Source: UBA7985 sp038141425
Lineage (GTDB): Bacteria > Pseudomonadota > Alphaproteobacteria > UBA7985
Assembly (NCBI GenBank): GCA_038141425.1
Contig: JAYQIC010000003.1
Coordinates: forward strand, 1 to 64,000
Direction: 5' to 3'
DNA length: 64,000 nt
Below the pieces are notes generated by a model that had not been told where the DNA came from, did no database searches, and was given only the letters and a program-made list of their open reading frames with translations. Position numbers and translations under genes: made by a program. Positions 48,871 through 58,196 of the stretch are shown piece by piece (position 1 is the first letter of the stretch; each line of letters opens with the position of its first letter).

Positions 48871-49745
48871 GCCAGACGCCTCCTCCCGCGCCCCACCTCG
48901 CGCCCCACCTCGCGCACGCCCGCAACGACTGGTACGCCGTCGCCGACGCCAACAGCATGGCGCAGGGGCCGCGCTCGACCCGCTTGCTGGGCGAGGACAT
49001 CCACATCGACGGCAGCTTCGATGCGCCGGTGGTTACAGACGCAACCGGCCGACGCCTGCCGACCGAGGTCAGGTTCGACCACCTCTGGACCACCCTCGGC
49101 GACGATCCCCGCCCGCTGTTCGAGATCCCCGAGGGCGACGAGCCCGGCCGCCGCCGCTTCCCCTGCGGCATGGTCCGGGTCCGGTGCTCGCCCCTGCGTG
49201 CGGTCGAGAACTTCCTCGACATCGCGCATTTCCCCTTCGTTCACACCGACGTTCTCGGCGCGGAGCCCTATACCGAAGTGGAGCCCTACAAGGTCGAAAT
49301 CAGGGAGCAGGACGACGAGGTCTGGGCCACGAAGGTTCGCTTCTTCCAGCCCGTCGCGGCCCGCAGCGCCGAGGGTGGCATCACCACCGACTATGAATAT
49401 CGGGTGCCTGCACCGACCACAGCCGTGCTCTACAAGACCTGTCCGCCCAAGCCCGAAGCGCAGGATGTCATCGCCCTGTTCGTTCAACCGCGCAGCGAGA
49501 CCGAATGCGATGTCTGGCCGTGGATGGCGCTCTATGACTTCGAGACGCCCTACGCCGATCTGGTCCAGTTCCAGCAGATGATCTTCCTGCAGGACCGCTC
49601 GATCCTCGAAAGCCAGCGGCCGATCAAGCTGCCGCTCGACCCGAAGATGGAGATCCCGACCCGGGCGGACCTGACCTCGGTTGCCTACCGCCGATGGCTG
49701 AAGAAACGCGGCGCTCTCTACGGCGCGGTGGAGGGCGGTGCATGA
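48867..49745 (+). CDS. Rieske-oxygenase catalytic subunit without its own Rieske cluster
   Basis: 292 residues. The mononuclear iron site is ENFLDIAHFPFVHTDVLG (N115, D118, H121, H126) with D243 in MIFLQDRSILESQRPIKLPL as the third ligand. The N-terminal part (NDWYAVADANSMAQGPRSTR and LLGEDIHIDG) is homologous to the start of Rieske oxygenases, but the C-x-H...C-x2-H cluster that normally follows is missing. The cluster is supplied by the preceding gene, with which it overlaps by ATGA. A similar separation is known for NdmC, a methylxanthine N7-demethylase of about 281 residues that uses the Rieske domain of NdmD. The next gene, a GST, also overlaps by ATGA. Confidence 0.85.
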   Translation: MSQTPPPAPHLAPHLAHARNDWYAVADANSMAQGPRSTRLLGEDIHIDGSFDAPVVTDATGRRLPTEVRFDHLWTTLGDDPRPLFEIPEGDEPGRRRFPCGMVRVRCSPLRAVENFLDIAHFPFVHTDVLGAEPYTEVEPYKVEIREQDDEVWATKVRFFQPVAARSAEGGITTDYEYRVPAPTTAVLYKTCPPKPEAQDVIALFVQPRSETECDVWPWMALYDFETPYADLVQFQQMIFLQDRSILESQRPIKLPLDPKMEIPTRADLTSVAYRRWLKKRGALYGAVEGGA

Positions 49746-50413
49746 GCCCCGCCGCGAACACAGTGCCCGCCTTCACGCTCTACGACTACGTGCTGTCGGG
49801 GAACTGCTACAAAATCCGGCTGGCTGCTGCCTTGCTCGGCGTGCCCTACGACAGCATTGCCGTCGACTTCTACCCCGGCTTTGAACATCGCTCGGAAGCG
49901 ATGCTGGCGCTGAACCCGGCCGGGACGCTGCCGGTGATGAAGACCGCCGACGGGGCGGTGCTGACCGAGACCAACGCCATGCTCGCCTGGCTGGGCCTGA
50001 ACCATGACCCAGGCGGCGGCTGGTACCCAGCGGCGGACCCGGTGCGCGGCCCGCGACTGGTCGAGGCCATGTCCTTCGGCGCCGGGCTGACGGGGAGCAT
50101 CGGGCTGGCTCGCCTGCACGCCATGCTCGACTGGCCGGTCGATGGTGCGGCGGCGCGCGAGGCCGGGAAGCGCGACCTGCGGCAGCTGGAATTGCGGCTG
50201 ACGGCAATGCAGATCGATGGCGAGGACTGGCTTGCGGGTGGGACGGCGCCCTCGATGGCGGATCTTGCGTGCTTCCCCTACGTCGCGCTCAGCCCCGATG
50301 CCGGGCTGGACCACGACGGCTACCCGGCGATCCGTTCGTGGTTGTATCGGGTGCGGAGCCTGCCGGGGTTTGTCACCATGCCGGGTATCCACGACCTGCA
50401 CGAACTGCGCTAG
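49742..50413 (+). CDS. Glutathione S-transferase-like protein
   Basis: 223 residues starting MSPAANTVPAFTLYDYVLSG. N-terminal thioredoxin-fold: SGNCYKIRLAAALLGVPYDS with the usual glutathione-contacting serine, NPAGTLPVMKTADGAVLTET with the conserved cis-proline V-P/L-P region and the E-T dipeptide; C-terminal all-helical domain to HELR. It may be catalytic or structural. The position immediately after a Rieske-less oxygenase parallels NdmE, a GST-like protein needed to assemble the NdmC-NdmD complex. It converges with the LysR gene (4-bp overlap). Confidence 0.85.
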   Translation: MSPAANTVPAFTLYDYVLSGNCYKIRLAAALLGVPYDSIAVDFYPGFEHRSEAMLALNPAGTLPVMKTADGAVLTETNAMLAWLGLNHDPGGGWYPAADPVRGPRLVEAMSFGAGLTGSIGLARLHAMLDWPVDGAAAREAGKRDLRQLELRLTAMQIDGEDWLAGGTAPSMADLACFPYVALSPDAGLDHDGYPAIRSWLYRVRSLPGFVTMPGIHDLHELR

Positions 50414-51318
50414 GGCGCGGGCCAGTGGCGGTGAGCCACGCCAAGGTCGAGCTCGGTTTCCTTCAGCCGATGGACGAAGGACTGCACCTTGGTGGTGCGG
50501 TGCAGGTCGACGTGGGTGACGATCCAGAAATCGATGGCCCAGTCCGGGTGCGGCGCGACGACTTCGACGAGGTTGTCGTCCTGCTCTGCCGCGGCCTGCC
50601 ACAGCGGACCGATGCAGTGGCCCTGGACCACGGCGCTGTGCCCGATCAGCAGGCTGTCGGTGCGCAGGGTAATGTTCTCCGGCGGCACGTTCTGCTCGAT
50701 CCATTCCAGCGGCCCGACGCGTTCGGAGACATCGCCCCCGGCGCAGAAGCGGTGCTGCCCGAAGTCGGCGTCTGAAGTCGGGAGGCCGTGCTGCCGCGCG
50801 TAGCTCTGGTGGGCATAGAGGCCGAGGCTATGGCTGCTGTGATGGAGCACGACGAAATCCGGGTCGCCGGGGCGGGGACCGGCGCGCAGGGCGACGTGAG
50901 CCTCGCCGAATTCCATCCGCATCAGCTGCTCGGTGGTGACCACGCGGCAGGAGACGGCGGGAAAATCCCGCTGCATGCGGATCATGGCGCGCAGCAGGGT
51001 GACTTCGAAGCCGGGCAGGGCGGTGATGATCAGCTCGCCCGCCGGCTCGTCCTGCCGGTGCCGGGCGCGACCCAGCCACTGGGTCAGTTCGTCATCTGCG
51101 CGGCTGCCGACTTCCAGCAGTTCCCGCCCGACGTCGGTGGGCGTGTAGCCGCGCTGGTGGCGCTGGAACAGCTTCGAGCCCAGCTCGGCCTCCAGCGCGT
51201 CGATATGGCGGAGGATGGTGGCACGGTGCACGCCCAGCGCGTCAGCCGCCGCCGAGACCGTGCCCAGCTTCGCCACCATGTAGGCGCATCTGACTTCCGT
51301 CCATGCGACCACCCTCAC
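50410..51318 (-). CDS. LysR-type transcriptional regulator
   Basis: 302 residues with the helix-turn-helix AKLGTVSAAADALGVHRATI then LRHIDALEAELGSKLFQR. GTG start at 51316-51318; an internal GTG is possible. The effector domain follows. It converges with the Rieske/GST operon. Distance from the small zinc/iron gene on the same strand (stop at 51371) is about 50 bp, so the two may share a transcript. Its targets cannot be read from sequence, but the neighbouring catabolic operon is the obvious candidate. Confidence 0.85.
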   Translation of the reverse strand: MRVVAWTEVRCAYMVAKLGTVSAAADALGVHRATILRHIDALEAELGSKLFQRHQRGYTPTDVGRELLEVGSRADDELTQWLGRARHRQDEPAGELIITALPGFEVTLLRAMIRMQRDFPAVSCRVVTTEQLMRMEFGEAHVALRAGPRPGDPDFVVLHHSSHSLGLYAHQSYARQHGLPTSDADFGQHRFCAGGDVSERVGPLEWIEQNVPPENITLRTDSLLIGHSAVVQGHCIGPLWQAAAEQDDNLVEVVAPHPDWAIDFWIVTHVDLHRTTKVQSFVHRLKETELDLGVAHRHWPAP

Positions 51319-51370
51319 CCCCGCCTGTTGCTGCCGTTCGATGCCTATATTGGCGACCGGCCGGGCTGCT

Positions 51371-51505
51371 TCAACGCTCTTTGTTCTGCTGCTTGAGTTC
51401 GTAGGCCTCTTTTTTCTTCTGATAGTCCTCTTCGGACAGGGCGTGCCAGCCCATGCAGAAACCGGTGACGGAGCGGCCGCAGCCGCAGCGGGGTTTTTCG
51501 TTCAT
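51371..51505 (-). CDS. CDGSH-like 44-residue protein
   Basis: An ATG at 51503-51505 with the perfect ribosome-binding site AGGAGG encodes 44 residues beginning MNEKPRCGCGRSVTGFCMGW. The pattern C-x-C-x2-S-x4-C-x-G-x-H (C7, C9, S12, C17, G19, H21) resembles the CDGSH iron-sulfur motif, but one residue is missing between the serine and third cysteine and the proline is absent. The tail (EEDYQKKKEAYELKQQNKER) is a charged helix. Probably binds iron-sulfur or zinc; function unknown. Confidence 0.65.
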   Translation of the reverse strand: MNEKPRCGCGRSVTGFCMGWHALSEEDYQKKKEAYELKQQNKER

Positions 51506-51749
51506 TGTTACCTCCTGAGTTGGTTGGTCAGGCGGTAGGGTCGTTGATCTTTGGGTCTGGTGAAATGCGCGATCCTGCGCAGAGCCTGTACCGATCCCGC
51601 GCAGTTTGTGCAGGGGAACCGGCACCGCCGACGCACCGTTTATCCGTCGACGGATCGGTTTGGGTGCTTGGCCCCTTCGCCAGCCTATTGCTCTAGGTGC
51701 TTTAAACTGATTTTCTAGTGGCTTGCGCAAACCACGTGCGACCCGGCTG

Positions 51750-52512
51750 ATGACCCTGAAGAATGCCCTTGCCGCTGGCCCTGTAACCGCGACCTTCGCC
51801 TCGCTGAAGGACCCGGCCGTCGCCGGCGTGCTGGCTCAGGCCGGATTTGGCTGCATCGTCATCGACCGCGAACACGCTGTCATGGGGCCGGAAACCGCCG
51901 CTGGCCTGATCATGGCCAGCCAGCGGGCGGGCCTCAGCGCCATCACCCGCATCCCCGAGCTCGCCCGTGCTGCGGTGCAGGACGCGCTCGAAGCCGGTTC
52001 TGACGGTATTCTCGCGCCCATGGTCGAGAGCGCTGAGCAGGCAGCGCAACTGGCCAGCTGGTGCCGCTATCCGCCCGAGGGCACGCGCGGCGTCCACCCC
52101 CTGACACCCGCGACCGGCTACGGCGCTATTCCCATGCCGCAGATGTTCCGCGCCGCCAATCAGCAGGTGCTGGTCTGCGCCCAGATCGAGACCGCCGCCG
52201 GGTTGGAGCAGGCTTGGGGCCATCGCCAAAACCGACGGGATCGACCTGCTGTTCTTCGGTCCCGGCGACATGGCCGTTTCGCTCGGTGTCGGCATGGACG
52301 ATCCCCGGTTGGCCGAGGCCTTCGAGCGCGTGCTCGAGGTGGCGGGCAAGGCGGGTAAGCTGGTCGGAACCTTCGCCATCAACGCCGAGGGCGCCCATCG
52401 CGCCGCCGCCGCCGGGGCACGGCTGCTGGTGCTGGGCAGTGACCTAGCCCTGCTCAAGCAGGCAGGAACCGAGGCCAGCCAAGGCCTCAAGCGCCGTCTG
52501 CAACGGCCATGA
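51750..52512 (+). CDS. HpcH/HpaI-family aldolase, one frameshift
   Basis: From the ATG at 51750. Class II aldolase features: IVIDREHAVMGPETAAGLIM, a TRI catalytic-arginine segment (AITRIPELARAAVQDALEAG), SDGILAPMVESAEQAAQLAS, VCAQIETAAG (metal-binding glutamate) and, after removing one G near 52220, IDLLFFGPGDMAVSLGVGMD (metal-binding aspartate). About 253 residues. The family cleaves 4-hydroxy-2-ketoacids such as 4-hydroxy-2-oxoheptanedioate. The stop overlaps the next gene by ATGA, so it is coupled to the monooxygenase fusion. Confidence 0.85.
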
Positions 52513-54475
52513 GCCTGCGCATCGCCGTTATTGGGGCCGGACCGGCAGGCGGCCTGATCGCCGGTCTGCTGGCGCGCGAGGGCCACCGCGTCACCCTCGG
52601 TGACCGCCGCGACCGCGCGGCGATGGAGGCCAACGAAGACCGCTCGATCCAGCTCTCGGTGTCTCCCCGCGGCATGGGTGCTCTCGCCGCAGCTGGCCTC
52701 GATGACAGCATGAAGGCCCGCTCGATACCGCTGGCCGGGCGTGTGTTTCACCGCCCGACAGCCGCCTGCTGTCGCTGCTGCCCACCGATCCCAGCTGGAA
52801 GAACTTCTCGACCGACCGGGGTGAGCTGACCGGCACCATTCTGGACTGGGCCGCGGCGGCGTCCGGGTTGGAGCTGCGGCTTGGCTGGCAGTGCATCGAT
52901 CTGGTCCGGCGCGCCCGGCAGGTGGTCTGGCGCGACCCCGACGGCGGGCTGAAGACCGAAGCGTTTGATCTGGTGATCGGCGCGGATGGTGCGGCTTCGA
53001 CCGTTCGGGCCAGCCTCGTCCGCGCGCCGTCGATCGACTTCGCCAAGCGGATCTCGCCCTGGGGCTACGCCGAACTCAAGATGCTGCAGCAGGCTGGGCC
53101 GGAGGCGCGCCTGAGGCCCCCTTCGCCCCCTGATGCGATCCACATCTGGCCACGAGGCGAGTTCTTCATGGTCGCCTTCCCGGCAGGGGACCAGAGCTAC
53201 CGCGCCACGCTGGTCATGCGCCACAGCCAGCTGGACGCACTCCGGAACAGCGGTGAGGCGCAGGACTATCTGAGCCGGGCGCTGCCGGATGTTGTCGACA
53301 CCCTCGCCGACCCGACTGTCGAGCTGAACCCTGGTCGACTGATCCCGATCCCGATCGTTCGTTGCGGTCGCTGGGATGATGGGGGCTTCACTGTCATTTT
53401 GGGCGATGCCGCCCATGCGACTGCGCCGTTCATGGGGCAGGGGTCAATATCGCGCTGGAAGACGCGGTTGTGCTGGCCGGGCACTTGCGTGGCATCGCGC
53501 GCGCCGACGATCTTGGCCCGGCGTTGGAGGCCTTTTCCGCTGAACGGGTGCCAGAGGGCATCGCCTGCTGCGACCTGTCCGAGAGCGCGGCCAATCTGCT
53601 GCTCAACCTGCCCCCGGACAACACCGACCCCGACGCCGGTCCGCTGAACGGCCTGAACTTCAAGGGCGCGGGCTACAGCGAGGTTGCGCCGCTGATGCTG
53701 CCGGGATGGCAGCCGCAGGTTTACGCCGACACTTTCCCGTCGCTGCACCGTGGTCCGCTGCCGGTTGATCCATCGCGCCTGACTGAAATCAGCGTCGCCG
53801 AAGGCGACACCGTTATTGCCGTCGATGATCCCTCCGACGCGCTGTTTATCCTGCGTCGAGGACGGCTGCGGATCGACCTGCCGCAGGAATCGCTGCGGCT
53901 GACCGCGCCGGCCATCGTCGGTGAAATGGGCTGGTTCGGTTCCCGGCGCCGCACGGCAGCCGTGGTTGCCGACGCCGATTGTAAACTCGATCGCCTGGCC
54001 TTCGCCGACCTCGAAGCGCTGTGCCGTGAAAACCCGGCCGGGGCGCTGCCGCTGGTTCGGCAGATTTCCGATCTCGCGGTCGAGCGCCTGACCTCACGCT
54101 TCCACCGGGCGGCGCGGCTACGTGCTGCTGCTGGCCGGTGATCAGGCCCGTGCCGCTCTGCACGACTTTTCCGGACAGCATCGGGAAGACCTCGGCGGTC
54201 TGCTGCTCGCAACTGATGCGGTTACGGCCGGGGTTCTGGAGGCAGACGCCGGGCTGCAGGTCGCCCGCAGGCTGCAATCGCCAGCGAGTGCTGGCGCTGG
54301 CGCAGGCGGGTTGGAGAGATGGTTGGAGCTGGCCGAGACCGGGCAGTTGGCGGCCGCGCTGGTGTTTGGTGAGCCCGAACCCGCGTTCAGACCAATTTTG
54401 CAGGCGCTCGAAGCCCGATCCATCCCGGTCCACCGCGACCCCGCGGACCTCGCCGGCGTTGTTCCCGCCGACTGA
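52509..54475 (+). CDS. Kynurenine-monooxygenase-like flavoprotein fused to cyclic-nucleotide-binding and MGS-like domains, three frameshifts
   Basis: After restoring a C near 52760, a G near 53443 and a G near 54114, about 656 residues are continuous. Part 1 is a group A FAD monooxygenase: GAGPAGGLIAGLLAREGHRV, RSIQLSVSPRGMGALAAAGL, IHIWPRGEFFMVAFPAGD, GDAAHATAPFMGQGVNIALE, closest to kynurenine 3-monooxygenase. Part 2 (about residues 420-545) is a cyclic-nucleotide-binding domain: VAEGDTVIAVDDPSDALFIL, RRGRLRIDL, IVGEMGWFGSRRRTAAVVAD, with GE and R-T-A contacts. Part 3 (from about 545) resembles methylglyoxal-synthase-like folds: YVLLLAGDQARAALHDFSGQ, LLATDAVTAGVLEADAGLQV, GLERWLELAETGQLAAALVF; the catalytic aspartate of MgsA is not seen. 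Confidence 0.7.
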
Positions 54476-54501
54476 GCGCGCCTGAGACGGACGGGGGTCG
54501 T

Positions 54502-55663
54502 TCAGCCGCTGCGCAGGTCGAGGTAGGCGTTGGCCACCCCTTCGTCGATGTCGCGCGGCACCGGCACCACGCAGTCGCTGGCATCCGCCCCCCGGTCGCA
54601 ATCCGCTCCAGACACCGCGCTTGCAGCGCAAAACCGAAGTCCATGGCCTCGATCGAATTGCCAGGGGCCGCGGCCCGGCGAGGTTGGCCATATGCCCTGC
54701 CGCCGCGATGGTCAGCCGTCGCCCGTCTTTCAGCCGCAGGGTGGTCAGTGCGCCGTTCTCGAATTCGTCCCGCTGTTCGACCTCGGCCGAGCCGGTCATG
54801 CCGGCAACGTCGATCTCCGTTGGGAAATGCCCGCCGTTGAGCAGGATCGCCGCGTCCTTGATCAGGCTGAGGTGATCGGCGGTCAGAACGTCGACAGCGC
54901 CGGTTTCGGTAACGATAATATCGGCACTGGCGATGGCCGCGTCGGTCGCCGGTGTCATAAAGCCGTCCAGATGCGCCTCCAGCCGCCGCACCGGGTCGGT
55001 CTCGCACACCGACACCTGCGCGAAGGCATGGCGGAAACACGTCGCGACCCCTTCCCCGCAGGGACCGTAGCCGAAGACCGTGACCCGCTTGCCGTTGGTC
55101 GAGCGGTTGGTAAGCCGCATGTATGTCTCGAACATGCTCTGGCCCACGGCGTGGCGGTTCTCCCCGAACTGTTTGATCGGGCTGTCGTTGATCACCAGGA
55201 TCGGCATGCTCAGCTGCTCGCGCAGCGGTTCCAGCCGCATCCGGCCTGAGGTGGTTTCCTCCGTCCCGCCGCGCAGGCCCGGGTAAGGGGCTTCGAGATA
55301 CAGCGCGAACAGGTCTCCGCCGTTGTCGAGCAGCAGGTCAGGCTGCGCTGCCAGCACCCGCCGGAGCAGGGCGGTATGCCGGGCCGGATCGGTGGTTTGT
55401 TCGGCCTCGACCCGAACCCCGGCGGCGCGCAGATACTCGACCGAGTCAGGCTGGGTGCTGCTGAGGTTGCCCGAGGCGATGACGTCCGCCCCGCCCGCGC
55501 GCAGGGTCATGAGCAGTGCGACGGTCTTGGGTTCGAGGTGGATACCAGTGCCGATGGTGAGCCCTTCAAAGGGGCGGGTCTGGCGGAACTCGTCGCTGAT
55601 CTGGCTGAGCAGGGCGCAATGATCGGCGACCCACTCAATCCGGCTTCTGTTTCTGATGCCCAC
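54502..55663 (-). CDS. Divergent adenosylhomocysteinase (SahH-like), two frameshifts
   Basis: A GTG at 55661-55663 with GGAGG upstream starts VGIRNRSRIEWVADHCALLS. SahH features: TIGTGIHLEPKTVALLMTLR, AGGADVIASGNLSSTQPDSV, TEETTSGRMRLEPL, VINDSPIKQFGENRHAVGQS, the NAD loop KRVTVFGYGPCGEGVATCFR, and DAAILLNGGHFPTEIDV. Shifts near 54662 and 54596 are needed to reach NSIEAMDFGFALQARCLERI and DASDCVVPVPRDIDEGVANA to LRSG. About 386 residues, shorter than typical SahH (430-470), and the C-terminal K/Y region is atypical. It hydrolyses S-adenosyl- or S-inosylhomocysteine or a related thioether. It is convergent with the monooxygenase fusion. Confidence 0.8.
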
Positions 55664-55953
55664 GGCTCTGCCTCCGCCCCTGTCCCTGACTTTGTCCTGA
55701 TGGCTGCGTCTGATCGGACGAGGCCCGTGGGCATCTTAGCGCGAAGGGCGCCCTTGGACAGCCACCACTGCCCGCAAACCCGCAACCGCTCCTTCAGGCC
55801 CATTGCTGTCGATCCTGCCTGATCCGTTAAGCGATAACCGGGTCGATCACGTGCTTTCTGCGCCCGATTGTCTGCAATGCGGTCAACGGGCTTCATTTTT
55901 CGGACAATATCCCGCAGAACTGAATTCTGATCCCGCTCGCAGGAAAATATCCC

Positions 55954-57164
55954 ATGTCAGAAGACTTTTACCGCATTCGACGGCTTCCGCCCTACGTTTT
56001 TGCCGAGGTGAACACCCTCAAGCAGGCGGCGCGGGCGCGGGGCGACGACATCATCGACTTCGGCATGGGAAACCCGGACCAGCCCCGGCGCCGCACATCC
56101 TCGCCAAGATGCAGGAGGCGATCCAGAACCCGCGCGCCCACCGCTACTCCACGTCGCGCGGGATCCCGGGGCTGCGCAAGGCGCTGGCGGCTTACTACCA
56201 GCGGCGCTTCAACGTCGACCTCGACCCCGAACGGGAAGTGATCGTGACGCTGGGCTCCAAGGAGGGTCTGGCCAATCTCGCGCAGGCGATATCCTCACCC
56301 GGTGACACCATTCTGGTGCCCAATCCGTCCTACCCGATCCACGCCTTTGGCTTCATCATCGCCGGGGCGGCGCTGCGCTATCTGCCCTCGGCGCAGACGG
56401 GCGCGGCGTTCTTTGAGCAGCTCAAGCGCACGGTCGAGCACGCCGTGCCGAAGCCGATCGCCATCGTCATCAACTACCCCTCGAACCCCACGGCGGAGGT
56501 GGTCGACCTTGACTTCTATGGGCAGATTGTCGACTTCTGCCGCCATCACGGCATCTACGTCCTTTCCGACCTTGCCTACGCCGAGGTCTATTTTGACGGC
56601 AACCCACCGCCGTCTGTGCTGGAAATCCCCGGCGCCAAGGACATCGCCGTCGAGTTCACGTCCATGTCCAAGACCTACAACATGCCCGGCTGGCGGGTTG
56701 GTTTTGCCGCCGGCAACCCCGATCTGATCGCCGCACTGGGGCGGGTCAAATCCTACCTCGACTATGGCGCTTTCACACCGATCCAGGTGGCGGCGACCGC
56801 AGCACTCAACGGGCCGCAGGATTGTGTTGAGGAGATGCGGCAGCTCTACGCCGGTCGCCGGGATATCCTCGTGCACGGGCTGCGTGCGGCGGGGTGGGAC
56901 TGTCCGCTTCCGCCCGCGACCATGTTCGTGTGGGCGCCGATCCCGCCCGCCTTCCGCGATATGGGCGCCATCGGTTTCACCAAGGCGCTGCTCGCCGAGG
57001 CAGATGTTGCCGTCTCACCCGGTGTCGGGTTTGGCGAGCACGGCGAAGGCTATGTCCGGCTCGGGCTGGTGGAGAACAGCCACCGCATCCGGCAGGCCGT
57101 GCGCAACATTCGCGGCTTTTTGCACCGCCATGGTGTGGATGGCGACCTCGCCGCTGCGAGCTGA
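55954..57164 (+). CDS. PLP-dependent class I/II aminotransferase (AlaC-like), one frameshift
   Basis: ATG at 55954, start MSEDFYRIRRLPPYVFAEVN. One C must be added to a C4 run near 56087 so that GMGNPDQP continues PAPHILAKMQEAIQNPRAHR. Aminotransferase landmarks: SRGIPGLRKALAAYYQRRFN, VTLGSKEGLANLAQAISSPG, PNPSYPIHAFGFIIAGA, IVINYPSNPTAEVVDLDFYG, SDLAYAEVYFDG, and the Schiff-base lysine in FTSMSKTYNMPGWRVGFAAG. About 404 residues, the pattern of the alanine-forming AlaC family. It lies 290 bp downstream of the divergent SahH-like gene. Confidence 0.9.
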
Positions 57165-57202
57165 CCCCGCCGCCCGGGCGGGGGCGGGCTGTCTCAGCTG
57201 GC

Positions 57203-57925
57203 TCAAGAAAACCGGCTGGCCAAGCCGATGATCCGCGCCAGTACACCGGGGTAGCACGCCTTGCGCCCCCGCCGTACCGCCCGCTCAGCCGCCGCGACCA
57301 CGCTCTCCGGTTCCACGGCCAGGAACCGTCGCCCTAAGCGCGAGTTGAGTAGCGGTGGGCCGTCCACGGCCTGATCGAGCAGGGGGGTTTTGACCGCCGG
57401 CGGGTAGACCAGCGTCATCCGCACCTTCGACCGGTTCTCGGCGATCAGCAGTCCCGCGTAGAAATTGTTCGCCGCCTTGGAGGCGCCGTAAGCACCGAAG
57501 CGCTGCATTGGCATGAGCCCGGCTGTAGAGCCATAGAGAATGACCTCGCCCTCGTCGCGCGCCACCATCGCCGGGATCACGGTCTGGCAGACGTTGACCA
57601 TGCCGACGTAGTTGATCTCCATGATCCGGCTGATCTGCTCCGCCGAATGATCGAGCAGACGCCCGCCGGGCATAATCGCCGCACAGTTGATCAGGCGGTC
57701 GATGGGCCCGTGGGCCGCAATCACCCTTGAGACGGTCTCCCGCACCCGGGCAAGGTCGGTGACATCGCAGGCGAACGGGTGGATGCCGGGCGACAGACTG
57801 GCGGTTTCGCGCAGCCCGGCTTCGTTAACGTCCAGAATAGCGACCGCGTAGCCCTCATCCGCCAGCCGCTGGGCGTGGACCCGGCCCATTCCGCTGGCGC
57901 CGCCCGTGATCAATGCCGTTTTCAC
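57203..57925 (-). CDS. Short-chain dehydrogenase/reductase (SDR)
   Basis: 240 residues from a GTG at 57923-57925 (GGGAGCGAGG upstream). Rossmann loop TGGASGMGRV (T7-G-G-A-S-G-M-G14), INCAAIMPGG for the N-A-G-like segment, catalytic S133 in LYGSTAGLMP and Y146/K150 in AYGASKAANNF, and substrate-loop VYPPAVKTPLLDQAV. Classical SDR length. Substrate unknown. It converges with the aminotransferase gene (38 bp). Confidence 0.9.
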   Translation of the reverse strand: MKTALITGGASGMGRVHAQRLADEGYAVAILDVNEAGLRETASLSPGIHPFACDVTDLARVRETVSRVIAAHGPIDRLINCAAIMPGGRLLDHSAEQISRIMEINYVGMVNVCQTVIPAMVARDEGEVILYGSTAGLMPMQRFGAYGASKAANNFYAGLLIAENRSKVRMTLVYPPAVKTPLLDQAVDGPPLLNSRLGRRFLAVEPESVVAAAERAVRRGRKACYPGVLARIIGLASRFS

Positions 57926-58095
57926 CGCGCCTCGCTCCCATGCTCTTTCCCGGGAGCCTACGCAGGCACAGCGGCGATTTCAAACCTGTTCGTGCCGGGG
58001 GCGGCTTCAACTGTCCTGCGTGGCGATGGCTGACCGAGCACGACAAAACAGCGATCAACCAACCAATGCGCACAGACGGGGAATTTGATTTATTG

Positions 58096-58111
58096 AGAGA
58101 TAAATATCTCT
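58096..58111. promoter_or_regulatory. Perfect palindrome upstream of the cupin gene
   Basis: AGAGATAAATATCTCT is a 7-bp perfect inverted repeat with a 2-bp spacer, lying 86 bp before the cupin ATG in an AT-rich patch. Its symmetry and position fit an operator for a homodimeric regulator. Confidence 0.5.
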
Positions 58112-58196
58112 AATGGCTCAATTAAAATTGAAGGGTTAATGCCATTGTGTATCGTGACTGGCGTAATGAATAAGCGCAGTATCAAGGAGACACGAG

